Assembly: GCA_027593125.1 (NCBI GenBank)
Contig: JAQCJL010000006.1
Coordinates: 1 to 39,950 of the forward strand
DNA length: 39,950 nucleotides
Direction: 5' to 3'
From: Pseudomonadota bacterium
Lineage (GTDB): Bacteria > Pseudomonadota > Alphaproteobacteria > Puniceispirillales > UBA1172
The notes under the pieces are model-generated. The model worked only from the letters and a program-made list of their open reading frames with translations, made no database searches and was not told the DNA's origin. A program made the translations under genes and the position numbers. This document shows positions 16,136 to 25,335 of the stretch, in pieces. Position 1 is the stretch's first letter. Every line of letters begins with the position of its first letter.

Positions 16136-17905
16136 TTAGCTCATTGATGCGCGTAGCTTCTCCGTTGCGGACTCATCAACTTGCCAACCATAGCCATCAT
16201 CGACTTCGGTCATCACGACGCCGTAATCATTACGCGCTTCATCAACGCTAATGATATCGTCGAGCACATCATCAAGCACTTTGGCTGTGTCGCGTTCAAG
16301 CGGGCTGCCAAAGCCGCCTCCTGAAGGTGAGATATAAGACACAACATCACCTTCTTCGGTTCTCAGCCCTGAAAACTTGGCATATTCCTGACGGACGTTT
16401 GACGGGTCTTTAATATTATAGATTTCCATCTTTCCGACCGCACCCGGCTTTCCACCAAAGGCGCCCCATGGGGCATCCAGATGACGATCGGATTCATGTG
16501 TCATAAATCCAGGGGTGAGATAGCGTTGTGATTTAACAACCCCTGCTCCACCACGGAATTTACCTGCTCCGGGAGGGGCATCGTCTCTGATCTCATAGCG
16601 GTCACAAATCAAGGGCAGATGCATACCAAGGTCTTCTAGCGGATTGTTTCTTGTGTTCCGCATCAATTCTTCGACGGTATCCACACCATCAGAATATGGT
16701 CTACCCCCTGTGGCGGCTTCGTTCACCTCAAGGAACACCCAATAATCACCACTTGGACGCACCCCTGAATATGCCGCAAAGGAAAGAGTTGCCGCATTTC
16801 CAGCAGTTGATTTTTCAGGGATCACTGGGCTTAGTGCCTTAATCACCAAGTCAGCCATACGCTGAATCTGACAGAAACGAGCTTCGGCGGCGGCAGGGGC
16901 AATGGGGTTAAAGATAGACCCCTTTGGCGCCGTCACCTTAATGGGGCGGAATGATCCTTCATTCTGCGGCACATATTCTTCTAATGTATACGTATCAAGC
17001 AACATCGCCCGGAAGACGAAAAATGCCGCCACCATTGTTGAACCATCATATGGGACGTTGAAAGCGGTTGGCACCTGATCTGATGAACCGGTCAGATCAA
17101 CCTCAACATCATCGCCCTTAATTCTGACACATACCTTAATTGGCAATGTTTTGTCACGGTTACGGCCGTCATCATCTAAAAAGCCTTCGGCAAAATATTC
17201 ACCATCTGGAATTTTAGCGATTTCCCGCCGCATCAACCGCTCTGTGTAATCCATTAGCTGATTACATGAAGCAATCACATCATCCTTACCATATTTTTCG
17301 AGCAATTCTTCAAAACGCCGAACCCCTAGCTCTGCTGAAGCGATCTGAGCTTCGAGGTCACCCATCACTAACCCGGGCACGCGTGTGTTATCACGAATAT
17401 ATTTCCACATGGACTCGACTCGCTTGCCGCCCTCAAAGAGTTTAACAGCATCAAGCAACATTCCTTCTGCCCACATATCCGGCACATCAATAATCAGCCC
17501 GGGTGTCGCCGCACCAATATCAACATGGTGTGCGGTATTTGCAGAAAATCCGACTAACTCACCTTTATAAAATACCGGCATAACAACCGCGATATCCGGT
17601 GAGTGCGACGCCCCTTTGTAAGGGTGGTTATGCACAACGCAATCACCCGGCGCCCATCCATCAAGAGGAATAGTTTCTGCAATCCCGCGGAGATAGCCCG
17701 GCAATGAACCAATATGCATTGGCGTGGAATCAGACTCGCAAAGCGTGTTGAAATCAACATCAAACAACCCTGCCCCTAAATCCTGACTTTCGCGAATAAT
17801 GGAAGAATAACTCATCCGGTAAAGCACGTTACCCATTTGTTCAGCGATGGAATGCAAGGCACCACCGATGACCTGTAAGGTAATTGGATCAATTTCTCTA
17901 GTCAT
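16136..17905 (-). CDS. hyuB: Hydantoinase/oxoprolinase subunit B (copy 2)
   Basis: HyuB-family subunit of 589 residues. Signatures: DPITLQVIGGALH, MSYSSIIRESQDLG, HNHPYKGASHSPDIA, TAHHVDIGAATPG, TRNNPLEDLGMHLP and SPSGGGFGSP. It shares the MSYSSIIRES and TAHH blocks with copy 1, so these two pairs are of the same subfamily while copy 3 is not. The ATG at 17905 has a GGAG box ten bases upstream. It follows its hyuA partner (copy 2) by 22 bases. Role: second subunit of an ATP-dependent cyclic amide hydrolase in the cytoplasm, fed by the ABC importer of the same operon. Confidence 0.93.
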   Translation of the reverse strand: MTREIDPITLQVIGGALHSIAEQMGNVLYRMSYSSIIRESQDLGAGLFDVDFNTLCESDSTPMHIGSLPGYLRGIAETIPLDGWAPGDCVVHNHPYKGASHSPDIAVVMPVFYKGELVGFSANTAHHVDIGAATPGLIIDVPDMWAEGMLLDAVKLFEGGKRVESMWKYIRDNTRVPGLVMGDLEAQIASAELGVRRFEELLEKYGKDDVIASCNQLMDYTERLMRREIAKIPDGEYFAEGFLDDDGRNRDKTLPIKVCVRIKGDDVEVDLTGSSDQVPTAFNVPYDGSTMVAAFFVFRAMLLDTYTLEEYVPQNEGSFRPIKVTAPKGSIFNPIAPAAAEARFCQIQRMADLVIKALSPVIPEKSTAGNAATLSFAAYSGVRPSGDYWVFLEVNEAATGGRPYSDGVDTVEELMRNTRNNPLEDLGMHLPLICDRYEIRDDAPPGAGKFRGGAGVVKSQRYLTPGFMTHESDRHLDAPWGAFGGKPGAVGKMEIYNIKDPSNVRQEYAKFSGLRTEEGDVVSYISPSGGGFGSPLERDTAKVLDDVLDDIISVDEARNDYGVVMTEVDDGYGWQVDESATEKLRASMS

Positions 17906-17927
17906 GTTTTAATCTCCATTCCCTAAA

Positions 17928-20012
17928 TCAGTTTTTTTCAATCAGAATATCGCCAACTTCTAAAATAGTGGCTGTATAATCTGGTGGAATAATGGTGGTT
18001 GAGTTGTGCTGTGTCACAATGGCAGGGCCACTAATCGTATCCCCTGATTTCAGCTTGCCCCGATCATAACGTGGGGTAGAAACCGCTTTATTATCGTCAA
18101 ATACGGTATCTCTGTTATAGAGATGCGCATATTCCGGATTCTTGCTGCCACCTTTTTCCAGTTTATTAAGCTGTAATTTCTCAACATCAGCAGATGCAAC
18201 TACACGGACGGTAATTGCCTCCGTAATCTGGTCTTTAAAGGCGTGACCATATTGCTGTTTATGGACATCATAGAAATTATCAATAACAACTTGGACATTC
18301 TTTGTTGTTAATGGCTCATTTGGCATTTTTGCCCTTAGCTCAAACCCCTGACCCAGATAACGGCATTCCATAATATATTCGTACTGGCGTTTATCTTTGG
18401 GCACATTATCCTGATCAAGCTGTTGATCTGCCTCTGCTTTCAGGTCTTCAACAATCTGGTTAATTTGTGCCAGATCATTATCAGATGCCTGATTAAGAGG
18501 GATAAGAACAGACCGCGTATATTCATATTTAAGATCAGAAACCAGCAATCCTAATGCGGCGGTAATACCCGGCTGTGATGGGGATATGATATTCTTTGCT
18601 GAAATCATTTCGGCGAGTGCAACCGCATGCAATGGACCGGCACCTCCAAATCCCATCAATGTAAACCCTCTTGGGTCAATCCCTTTGGCAACAGAGTTAG
18701 AATTAATAGCAAGCGCCATATTATTATTGATAATTTTCAGAATCCCTAGGGCAGCTTCTGTTACGGACATGCCCAAGGCATCAGCAATATGTGTCTTGAT
18801 GGCTTTTTCGGCCAGCTCTGGCTTAATGACAATATCACCACCAAGGAACTGTTCCTGATCCAGTCGGCCCAGAACAACCTGCGCGTCAGTAACTGTTGGA
18901 TGCTCACCGCCATTGCCGTAACATGCTGGCCCCGGAACAGCGCCTGCTGATTTTGGCCCAACGCGGAAGGCACCACCGTCATCAATATAAGCGATAGAAC
19001 CCCCACCTGCACCAATTGCATCAATATCAAGCATTGGAACCAACACTGGCAGACTTGCAACTTCGGTATCGCGAGGATTTTTAATACGAAGGTTACCATC
19101 TTGTATCACGGAAATATCAGCGGATGTTCCGCCAATATCAATGGTAATGATATTGGAAATATTGTTGTATTCACCTGTCGAACGCGCACCGATAACACCA
19201 CCAGCAGGGCCTGATAACAACAATCCAATTGGCCTGTCAGATGAATTTTCAATGGTAGAAATACCACCATTAGACTGCATAATTCTTACCTGACTGTTGA
19301 TACCTTCTTTTTTCAGCCGGTTTTCCAGATTAGAAAGATACCGTGCTGTTTTAGGGCCAATATAGGCGTTCATTGCGGTTGAGCTGAAACGTTCATATTC
19401 ACGGATCACGTTAACCACTTCTGATGATGTATAAATATAAGCATCTGGATGAATAGAGGATACGATTTCCTTCGCCCGCATTTCATGGTCATTATTCAGA
19501 AATGAGAACAGAAAAGCGACAACAATAGAATTAATCCCGCGCTTTTTGAGCAATTCTGCGGCCGCCCTAACTTCATCTTCGTTCAATGGAGTTTCAACTT
19601 CGCCTGTTGGGGGCATAAGCCGCTCTGTAATTGGAATACGATTGCGCCGCTTGACTAGAGGCTTTGACTGCCATGGCACTTCATATTGAAGGCTAAAGTT
19701 ATGAGGACGCTTGTGGCGAGCCATATGAAGAATATCCCGGAACCCACGAGTGGTCAGCATCCCAACCTCAGCGCCATCACGTTCAATCACCATGTTGGTT
19801 GCTACGGTTGTACCATGATAAAGCATATCAATATCAGATGGGCTAACCCCAGCCAGTTGGCATACCTGCAACACACCCTTAACCACGCCTTCAGATTGAT
19901 CATGCGGCGTACTAGATACTTTAGTTACGGTAACCTCATTCTTATTTGCATCATGGTTTTCCAAAATAATATCGGTGAATGTTCCACCAACGTCTACGCC
20001 TACTCTTATCAT
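17928..20012 (-). CDS. hyuA: Hydantoinase/oxoprolinase subunit A (copy 2)
   Basis: HyuA-family subunit, 694 residues, with GVDVGGTFTDI at residues 4-14, YHGTTVATNMVIERDGAEVG at about 65-84, IDIGGTSADIS near 290, GPACYGNGGEHPTVTDA near 363 and GFGGAGPLHAVALAE near 458. It is the partner of hyuB copy 2, directly downstream. The start ATG at 20012 is only three bases after the amidase stop and its perfect AAGGAGGT box lies inside the end of the amidase gene, so the two are coupled. Codon use looks slightly more AT-rich than in hyuA copy 1, by eye. Likely substrate is a hydantoin-like or lactam ring taken up by the transporter encoded upstream; this is inferred from context only. Confidence 0.93.
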   Translation of the reverse strand: MIRVGVDVGGTFTDIILENHDANKNEVTVTKVSSTPHDQSEGVVKGVLQVCQLAGVSPSDIDMLYHGTTVATNMVIERDGAEVGMLTTRGFRDILHMARHKRPHNFSLQYEVPWQSKPLVKRRNRIPITERLMPPTGEVETPLNEDEVRAAAELLKKRGINSIVVAFLFSFLNNDHEMRAKEIVSSIHPDAYIYTSSEVVNVIREYERFSSTAMNAYIGPKTARYLSNLENRLKKEGINSQVRIMQSNGGISTIENSSDRPIGLLLSGPAGGVIGARSTGEYNNISNIITIDIGGTSADISVIQDGNLRIKNPRDTEVASLPVLVPMLDIDAIGAGGGSIAYIDDGGAFRVGPKSAGAVPGPACYGNGGEHPTVTDAQVVLGRLDQEQFLGGDIVIKPELAEKAIKTHIADALGMSVTEAALGILKIINNNMALAINSNSVAKGIDPRGFTLMGFGGAGPLHAVALAEMISAKNIISPSQPGITAALGLLVSDLKYEYTRSVLIPLNQASDNDLAQINQIVEDLKAEADQQLDQDNVPKDKRQYEYIMECRYLGQGFELRAKMPNEPLTTKNVQVVIDNFYDVHKQQYGHAFKDQITEAITVRVVASADVEKLQLNKLEKGGSKNPEYAHLYNRDTVFDDNKAVSTPRYDRGKLKSGDTISGPAIVTQHNSTTIIPPDYTATILEVGDILIEKN

Positions 20013-20015
20013 TGG

Positions 20016-21419
20016 CTACCTCCTTATAGTAATGATGTTCTCCAGCATACTTGCCACAGCCAGCAGATCGTCATCACGACCTCCATGTGTTGTGACCAGA
20101 AGACTGGTTGGTCTTTTGTTAATGTTACCTAGTGGGGTCATTGGCATGGCCACACCCGGCAAGTTGAAAATATTGCCTAGCGTTGTGTTACGCAGGGATT
20201 TCAAATTGAACTTATGAAACACACTCTTATCAGCCACGAGAGGGGCTAATTCTGGGGCAACAATTGGTACGGTAGGCATCAGCATGAAACCTGATCCCGT
20301 TTTCTGAATAATTTCAGAAACCCCATCAACCCTTAACCAATGAAGCCGAACAACATCAGACATAGTCATGGTTGACCCACGCATAATGCGGTCTAACACA
20401 CGCTCATCTATACGCGCCCTAACCTCATCCGTGAGCCGATCCCCATATTCATTCCACGCATCAAGGGCCACGATGGTTCCACATTCTTGCATCAGCTCAA
20501 AGCTCTTGGAAAAACAATCCAAATCAATAGGAGTGATGGCATAACCAGCATCCTCAATCATACTGAGAGCGTTTTGATAATCCTCAGCCACTTCAGGGTC
20601 TAAATCATCTAGAACAATCGTCTGCGGCGTGTAAAATTGCGGTTTTTCGGTTCTTGGCGGTGCCTGAACATGATGTTCAGACCGAAAGATCTTATCAATT
20701 GCGGCACAGTCAGCAACCGTCTTTGCCAGAGGCCCAACGGTATCAAATGTACGAGATAAGGGAATAACGCCGCGCTTATCATAGCGCCCCTCTGAGGTTT
20801 TAAGCCCTGTCACACCGTTGTAAGCGGCAGGAACACGAACGGAACCGCCTGTGTCAGATCCAATAGCGATAGGCGCCATATCACGGCCAACCGCCGCCCC
20901 ACTTCCTGATGATGAACCGCCAGGCGAATAAGCCACAGTGTCCGAACATGCATTCATAGGTGTGCCATAATGAGGATTATAGCCAATACCGGAAAAAGCC
21001 AATTCTGTCATATTGAGTTTCCCCAAACTGACCATGCCAGCGGCTTTTGCCTTGGCAACAACAGGGGCATCACTGATGGCAGGTTTAGCCTTTTCAAAAA
21101 CAATGGACGCCGCGGTGGTAACCTCGCCTTCCATATCGTAAAGATCTTTCCACGCTATAGGAACACCATCAAGCGGCGACAATGGCGCTTTGGCATCTAA
21201 CCTTTTATCTGCGGCCTTAGCTTCGGCCATCGCACGACTTTCGGTAATCTGAAGATAAACCGGACTTGATTGTTTCTTGGCGCGATCAACGAAAACCTGA
21301 GCAACATCCACGGCTTTGACTTCGCGGTTATGCAAAGCCTTGCCCAGATTACAGGCAGTCATGGATGCAATATCATCAGGTCTCATAATATTATGCACCA
21401 CCGCTATTGTTGGTTTCAT
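20016..21419 (-). CDS. Amidase-signature family hydrolase
   Basis: Cytoplasmic amidase of the GatA/amidase-signature family, which cleaves primary or N-substituted amides with a Ser-cisSer-Lys triad. All three are visible (numbered from the 21419 start): Lys91 in PIAWKDLYD, cis-Ser170 in SPGGSSSGSGAAV and nucleophile Ser193 in GSDTGGSVRVP. The 467-residue length is normal. The first ATG at 21419 overlaps the upstream ATPase gene by 29 bases; an ATG at 21386, giving MRPDDIASM, sits just past that stop and is an equally good or better start. It may finish ring-opened amides or ureides made by the HyuAB enzymes encoded next. GatA itself is unlikely because no gatB or gatC is nearby and the context is catabolic. 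Confidence 0.88.
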   Translation of the reverse strand: MKPTIAVVHNIMRPDDIASMTACNLGKALHNREVKAVDVAQVFVDRAKKQSSPVYLQITESRAMAEAKAADKRLDAKAPLSPLDGVPIAWKDLYDMEGEVTTAASIVFEKAKPAISDAPVVAKAKAAGMVSLGKLNMTELAFSGIGYNPHYGTPMNACSDTVAYSPGGSSSGSGAAVGRDMAPIAIGSDTGGSVRVPAAYNGVTGLKTSEGRYDKRGVIPLSRTFDTVGPLAKTVADCAAIDKIFRSEHHVQAPPRTEKPQFYTPQTIVLDDLDPEVAEDYQNALSMIEDAGYAITPIDLDCFSKSFELMQECGTIVALDAWNEYGDRLTDEVRARIDERVLDRIMRGSTMTMSDVVRLHWLRVDGVSEIIQKTGSGFMLMPTVPIVAPELAPLVADKSVFHKFNLKSLRNTTLGNIFNLPGVAMPMTPLGNINKRPTSLLVTTHGGRDDDLLAVASMLENIITIRR

Positions 21420-22503
21420 TTAACATGATGCGGCCTTGTTTATCGGACCAGTAGCAGTTGAGAACAGTGCCAGGATTCAAATCTTGACCTTTGACTTTAT
21501 CAACATGTGTATCAATTTTAACAACATCACCATTGGCTAAGGTCATATAGATAATTACGGTATTGAGAACAAAGTTTGCCTGCTTCACATGGCCTGTGAT
21601 GGCGTTAACGCCGCTCGCTTTGCTCTTGCCAAATTGGATATATTCAGAAGGCACCGACAACAATCCTTGCTGGCCTTTTGATATCTTGCCTGCGCCTGCC
21701 ATCCCGGCCTTCAGCACCCCATGTGGGGTTTCAATAGACGCGATACCCCCATTAGCCCCTGAAATCTTGCCTTCAAAAAGGAGGTTCTTTCCAATAAAGC
21801 GCGAAACGAAAGGGGTTTGTGGGTTGAAATAAATATCTTCGGACTTGCCGATTTGTTCCACCCGACCTGCGTTCATCACAACGATACGGTCACCCATACC
21901 TAGGGCTTCGGATTGCGCATGGGTAACAAAAACAAAGGTGATGTTTAATTGCCGCTGAAGAAGTTTCAATTCATCCTGAATGGCGCGGCGCAGATTAGCA
22001 TCAAGCGCGCCTAACGGCTCATCAAGCAAAAGAATTTCAGGCTCGGTAATCAGTCCTCGTGCTAGGGCAACACGCTGTTTCTGTCCACCTGATAGCGAAT
22101 GTTCTCTGGCATCAGCAACACTGCCTAAATCCAACAGATCAATCATATTTCCTGTTTTTTGTCTGATCTCAGAGGCAGAAAGATTTCTAATTTTAAGGCC
22201 AAACTCAATATTCTGACGCACCGTCATGTGCGGATAAATGGCATAATTTTGAAAGATGGTAGCGGTAGGACGCTTCTCAGCCTTGATATGCGTATTATTA
22301 ACGCCGCGAATGTAAAGCTCACCCGATGTGATATCCTCTAACCCTGCGATCATTCTCAAGGTCGTGGTCTTGCCACAGCCTGAAGGCCCGACAAAGGATA
22401 GGAATTCTCCTTTTTCCACCTGAAGGTCAAAGGCCTCAACAGCCAGAGTCCCACCAGGATAAATTTTTGTTATTTGTTTTAGCTCAAGATCAAATTGGGT
22501 CAT
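21391..22503 (-). CDS. ABC transporter ATPase, polyamine/sugar type (complete motifs)
   Basis: ATP-binding subunit of a PotA/MalK-like importer, 370 residues. All catalytic motifs are present: Walker A GPSGCGKT (39-46), Q-loop IFQNY (83-87), signature LSGGQ (137-141), Walker B ILLLDE (157-162) and the H-loop His195 in FVTHAQSEA. After about residue 240 comes a regulatory TOBE-type domain. It lies between the binding protein and the amidase, apart from the two permeases. A second, different ATPase heads the operon at 28145 and lacks the H-loop histidine, so this subunit probably supplies the catalytically complete half of a mixed dimer. Confidence 0.92.
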   Translation of the reverse strand: MTQFDLELKQITKIYPGGTLAVEAFDLQVEKGEFLSFVGPSGCGKTTTLRMIAGLEDITSGELYIRGVNNTHIKAEKRPTATIFQNYAIYPHMTVRQNIEFGLKIRNLSASEIRQKTGNMIDLLDLGSVADAREHSLSGGQKQRVALARGLITEPEILLLDEPLGALDANLRRAIQDELKLLQRQLNITFVFVTHAQSEALGMGDRIVVMNAGRVEQIGKSEDIYFNPQTPFVSRFIGKNLLFEGKISGANGGIASIETPHGVLKAGMAGAGKISKGQQGLLSVPSEYIQFGKSKASGVNAITGHVKQANFVLNTVIIYMTLANGDVVKIDTHVDKVKGQDLNPGTVLNCYWSDKQGRIMLNETNNSGGA

Positions 22504-22528
22504 GTTTAAGATTACCGCTGAGTGTCAA

Positions 22529-22559
22529 GGTTCAGGAGACCCGATAAGCCCCCTGAACC
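22529..22559. repeat. Stem-loop between binding-protein and ATPase genes
   Basis: GGTTCAGG at 22529-22536 and CCTGAACC at 22552-22559 are perfect 8-base arms with a 15-base loop, in the 73-base gap after the binding-protein gene. There is no T run on the minus strand, so it is more likely an mRNA-stabilising or partial-termination hairpin, as known after binding-protein genes in other ABC operons, than a full terminator. Confidence 0.55.
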
Positions 22560-22576
22560 AGAGATTTTGGTGATGA

Positions 22577-23788
22577 TTAAGCGCTTAGGAATTCATCCCA
22601 CTTCATCATCAGATGATCATACTCATCTGGCCACTGGTGCCAGTAAGTTACCTTTGAGGCACGGTTTGCAAGTGATCCACCATCACGGAGGTCGCCTTCT
22701 TGAATCCCGCGATCAGGGGCACCAACCCAAGGCTTGCCTTCATACCAGAAGTCATACTTTTCTTTTGGCATAGCGTCCTTAATGGTTGTGGTTGGTGAGT
22801 AGTAACCCTGCTCAGATACGGCGATAGCTGGTGGGCCAGACAGCCAGTAATCAGCATAGGCCATAACAGCATCTTCGTTTGGCGTACCATTGATCATGGA
22901 AATACCAATTGACCAACCGCGATAACCTTCTTTTGGTTCCGCGTATGAACATGGAATGCCCTGTGCCTTAACAGCCATAACCGCCGGCTGCCATGCATCA
23001 GCAAGAACCATCTCACCAGAAGCCATCAGGTTAACCAGTTCACCGAAATCACCCCAAAGGGCACGGAACTGACCTTCTTTCTTTTTGGAAACCAGGAACT
23101 TAGAAGCTTCATCAATCTCACTCTTATTTGGGTTACCTGGGTTTGGCACATCCAACATACCAAGTGAGTTCATAGCCAAGATAGCCTGTCCGAATGCGAT
23201 CAATGGATCAACGTTCAGGCCAGTCTTGCCCTTAAACTTCTTGTCGAAAAGTGAAGTCCATGTGTTGGCTTCTTCTGCATCCACAAGGTCAGGACGATAG
23301 CCAATGGAGTCAAAGTTATAAACGGTCGGAACCATCCAAAGTGATGACTGTCCAGCATCTGCCCAAATCTGGCCAGAAATCTGTGCACGCGCTTCCATCC
23401 GTGGGTCAGTCTTTGTGAATGTATCACGAATACTGTTCCAGTTAGATAGCTTAGCTGTTGGAATTGGCTTAATGGTGTTTGTCATTGTCATTGCTGGCAG
23501 ACGCTCACCAATTGTTTCCCAACAATCATAGGCTTTTGAACCTGAAAGCAGTTCTGTCTGGGTGTTCGGGAAAATGTCCCCTTTACCGTTAACAGATCCT
23601 ACCCCTGATTTCTCTTTGAAATCATTCAGGATACGTTCTTGAACCGTCACGGAAAGACCGACTGTTCTTAATTGCTGTTCAGCCAGATGGCCGCCAGCGA
23701 ACAGCTGAGATGGTGTTGAGAGCATAGTGCCCCCAATCGCCATCCCTGTCCCTGCCAGAAACTTACGACGATTTGTATGTATGGTCAT
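22577..23788 (-). CDS. ABC transporter substrate-binding protein, Tat-type signal
   Basis: Periplasmic binding protein of the PotD/family-1 extracellular solute-binding type, about 403 residues. The N-terminus has a twin-arginine signal, NRRKFLAGTGMAIGG, followed by a hydrophobic stretch and a likely cleavage near FAGGH, so it may be exported folded by Tat. The start at 23788 is set by a perfect AGGAGGA box; the longer frame to 23842 would run into the dehydrogenase gene upstream. It captures the substrate for the permease pair encoded upstream. The C-terminal half is clearly homologous to the signal-less protein at 30634-29441 (shared EGKP, GGS and W-D motifs), which suggests related ligands. 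Nature of the ligand is unknown; polyamine-like or cyclic ureide are options. Confidence 0.9.
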   Translation of the reverse strand: MTIHTNRRKFLAGTGMAIGGTMLSTPSQLFAGGHLAEQQLRTVGLSVTVQERILNDFKEKSGVGSVNGKGDIFPNTQTELLSGSKAYDCWETIGERLPAMTMTNTIKPIPTAKLSNWNSIRDTFTKTDPRMEARAQISGQIWADAGQSSLWMVPTVYNFDSIGYRPDLVDAEEANTWTSLFDKKFKGKTGLNVDPLIAFGQAILAMNSLGMLDVPNPGNPNKSEIDEASKFLVSKKKEGQFRALWGDFGELVNLMASGEMVLADAWQPAVMAVKAQGIPCSYAEPKEGYRGWSIGISMINGTPNEDAVMAYADYWLSGPPAIAVSEQGYYSPTTTIKDAMPKEKYDFWYEGKPWVGAPDRGIQEGDLRDGGSLANRASKVTYWHQWPDEYDHLMMKWDEFLSA

Positions 23789-23816
23789 AATATTCCTCCT
23801 TCTAGAAGATTGGTTG

Positions 23817-24569
23817 TTAGTAACGGCCGACCGCAAGCCCACCGTCCACGCTTATCACTTGCCCTGTCAAATATCTGGCTTGTTCTGATGCTAAAAACAC
23901 AATTACATCAGCGATATCATCTGGTTCCCCGATACGACCCATCGGGATGAAAGACCCTGCTTTATCTGCACCTTCTTTCCCAAGTGAATGCTCCTCCGAC
24001 AAAAGCTGGGCAGTACGGATATAGCCCGGGGCTACTCCGTTAACCTTAATCCCGTGTCGTGCCAGTTCCGAGGCTAATCCCCGGACCAAGCCAACAACAC
24101 CTGCTTTTGCCGATGAATAATGTACATGCTCATCCCATCCATACATGACACCCATGCAGGATGAGAGGCAGATAATTGATCCAGCCTTTGCCGCCTTCAT
24201 TGCGGTTAACGCCGGACGAATAACCCGGAACATCCCCTTAAGATCAACATCAAAGGTGAAGTCCCATTTCTCGTCAGTCATCTGATCTAGCGGCACCTTA
24301 TGGGCAATGCCAGCATTACATACAATAGTATCAATAGCGCCATGCGCCTTTTCAACCGCTGCCACCACCTGATTGGCATTTTCGGTTGAAGTCACATCCA
24401 GATGATGAAACTCTGCTGTGCCGCCGGTTGAGGTAATGGCATCAACCACGGCATTCCCTTCGTCTTTGAGAATATCAGTAACAATGACACGATAACCAGC
24501 TTTACCGAAGGCCAATGCCGCCGCCTTACCGATACCAATTCCTGCCCCTGTTATTATTGCCGTTTTCAT
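23817..24569 (-). CDS. SDR-family oxidoreductase (1)
   Basis: NAD(P)-dependent short-chain dehydrogenase/reductase, 250 residues. The dinucleotide loop TGAGIGIG (7-14), the CNAG motif (84-87), catalytic Ser137, and Tyr151-Ser-Ser-Ala-Lys155 are all present; the C-terminal GGLAVGRY is typical of classical SDRs. TDILKD after the second strand, with an acidic residue at the end of beta-2, suggests NAD(H) preference. It follows the second SDR by ten bases in the transporter/hydantoinase operon. It could oxidise a hydroxylated ring or side chain before or after ring opening; the substrate is not deducible. Confidence 0.9.
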   Translation of the reverse strand: MKTAIITGAGIGIGKAAALAFGKAGYRVIVTDILKDEGNAVVDAITSTGGTAEFHHLDVTSTENANQVVAAVEKAHGAIDTIVCNAGIAHKVPLDQMTDEKWDFTFDVDLKGMFRVIRPALTAMKAAKAGSIICLSSCMGVMYGWDEHVHYSSAKAGVVGLVRGLASELARHGIKVNGVAPGYIRTAQLLSEEHSLGKEGADKAGSFIPMGRIGEPDDIADVIVFLASEQARYLTGQVISVDGGLAVGRY

Positions 24570-24579
24570 ACTATCCTCC

Positions 24580-25335
24580 CTACAACATCACATCGCCAGA
24601 ATTAGGCCCAAGCGTTTGCCCAACATATATTCGGGCATCATCTGACGCCAAAAAAGCCACTGTGGCAGCCACATCTGAAGGCTCACCAAACGCACCAAGT
24701 GGCAACTGTGCCGCCTTTGCATCACGCCATTCTTTAGATAATCCCAGAACCAATTCAGTATTGATAGGCCCCGGGGCAACTGCATTAACCCTGATACCCG
24801 ACTGGCCAACTTCACGCGCTAAGGATTTGGTTAGGCCAATAATCGCGGCCTTGGCAGACGCGTAATGCACCAAATCTGCTGCCCCAATCTGACCTAATTG
24901 TGAGGCGGTATTAATGATCACGCCGCGGCCACGTTTCTGCATAATTGGAAGTGCAAAATGACAACCAAGGAAACATCCACGCAAATGCACAGCGATCATC
25001 CGATCCCAATCATCACAAGTCAGATCAACAAATGCTTTTTGTTGCAAAATACCTGCGTTATTGACCACTAGAGACAGATCACCAAAAGTGGCCAATGCCG
25101 CATCAAAAAGCGATTTCATATCAGCCTCTGACGACACATCGCCAGCCATTGTAGCCAGATCCCCTGCGTCAATTCCGCTATTCACCAGGCGAGCTTTCAC
25201 CGCCTCCAACCGATCCGCATCAATATCATTCATCATCACTTTTGCGCCATCATGTGCCAGCCGTTCGGCAATAGCCGCGCCAATGCCTGCGCCGGCCCCT
25301 GTCACGATAGCGATGTGATGAGCAAGATTGGTCAT
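24580..25335 (-). CDS. SDR-family oxidoreductase (2)
   Basis: Second classical short-chain dehydrogenase, 251 residues, with TGAGAGIG (12-19), NNAG (92-95), Ser145, and Tyr158-x3-Lys162. NDIDADR after beta-2 carries an acidic residue and suggests NAD(H). The start overlaps the permease stop by four bases (ATGA). The family's usual C-terminal DGG motif is replaced by PNSGD. With SDR 1 it forms a tandem pair that is clearly different in sequence, so not a recent duplication; the two may act on successive oxidation steps or on two stereoisomers. Confidence 0.9.
   Translation of the reverse strand: MTNLAHHIAIVTGAGAGIGAAIAERLAHDGAKVMMNDIDADRLEAVKARLVNSGIDAGDLATMAGDVSSEADMKSLFDAALATFGDLSLVVNNAGILQQKAFVDLTCDDWDRMIAVHLRGCFLGCHFALPIMQKRGRGVIINTASQLGQIGAADLVHYASAKAAIIGLTKSLAREVGQSGIRVNAVAPGPINTELVLGLSKEWRDAKAAQLPLGAFGEPSDVAATVAFLASDDARIYVGQTLGPNSGDVML

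Noticed and set aside
20016-21419. GatA subunit of the amidotransferase
   Set aside because: No gatB or gatC in the neighbourhood and the operon is catabolic; general amidase-signature hydrolase preferred.
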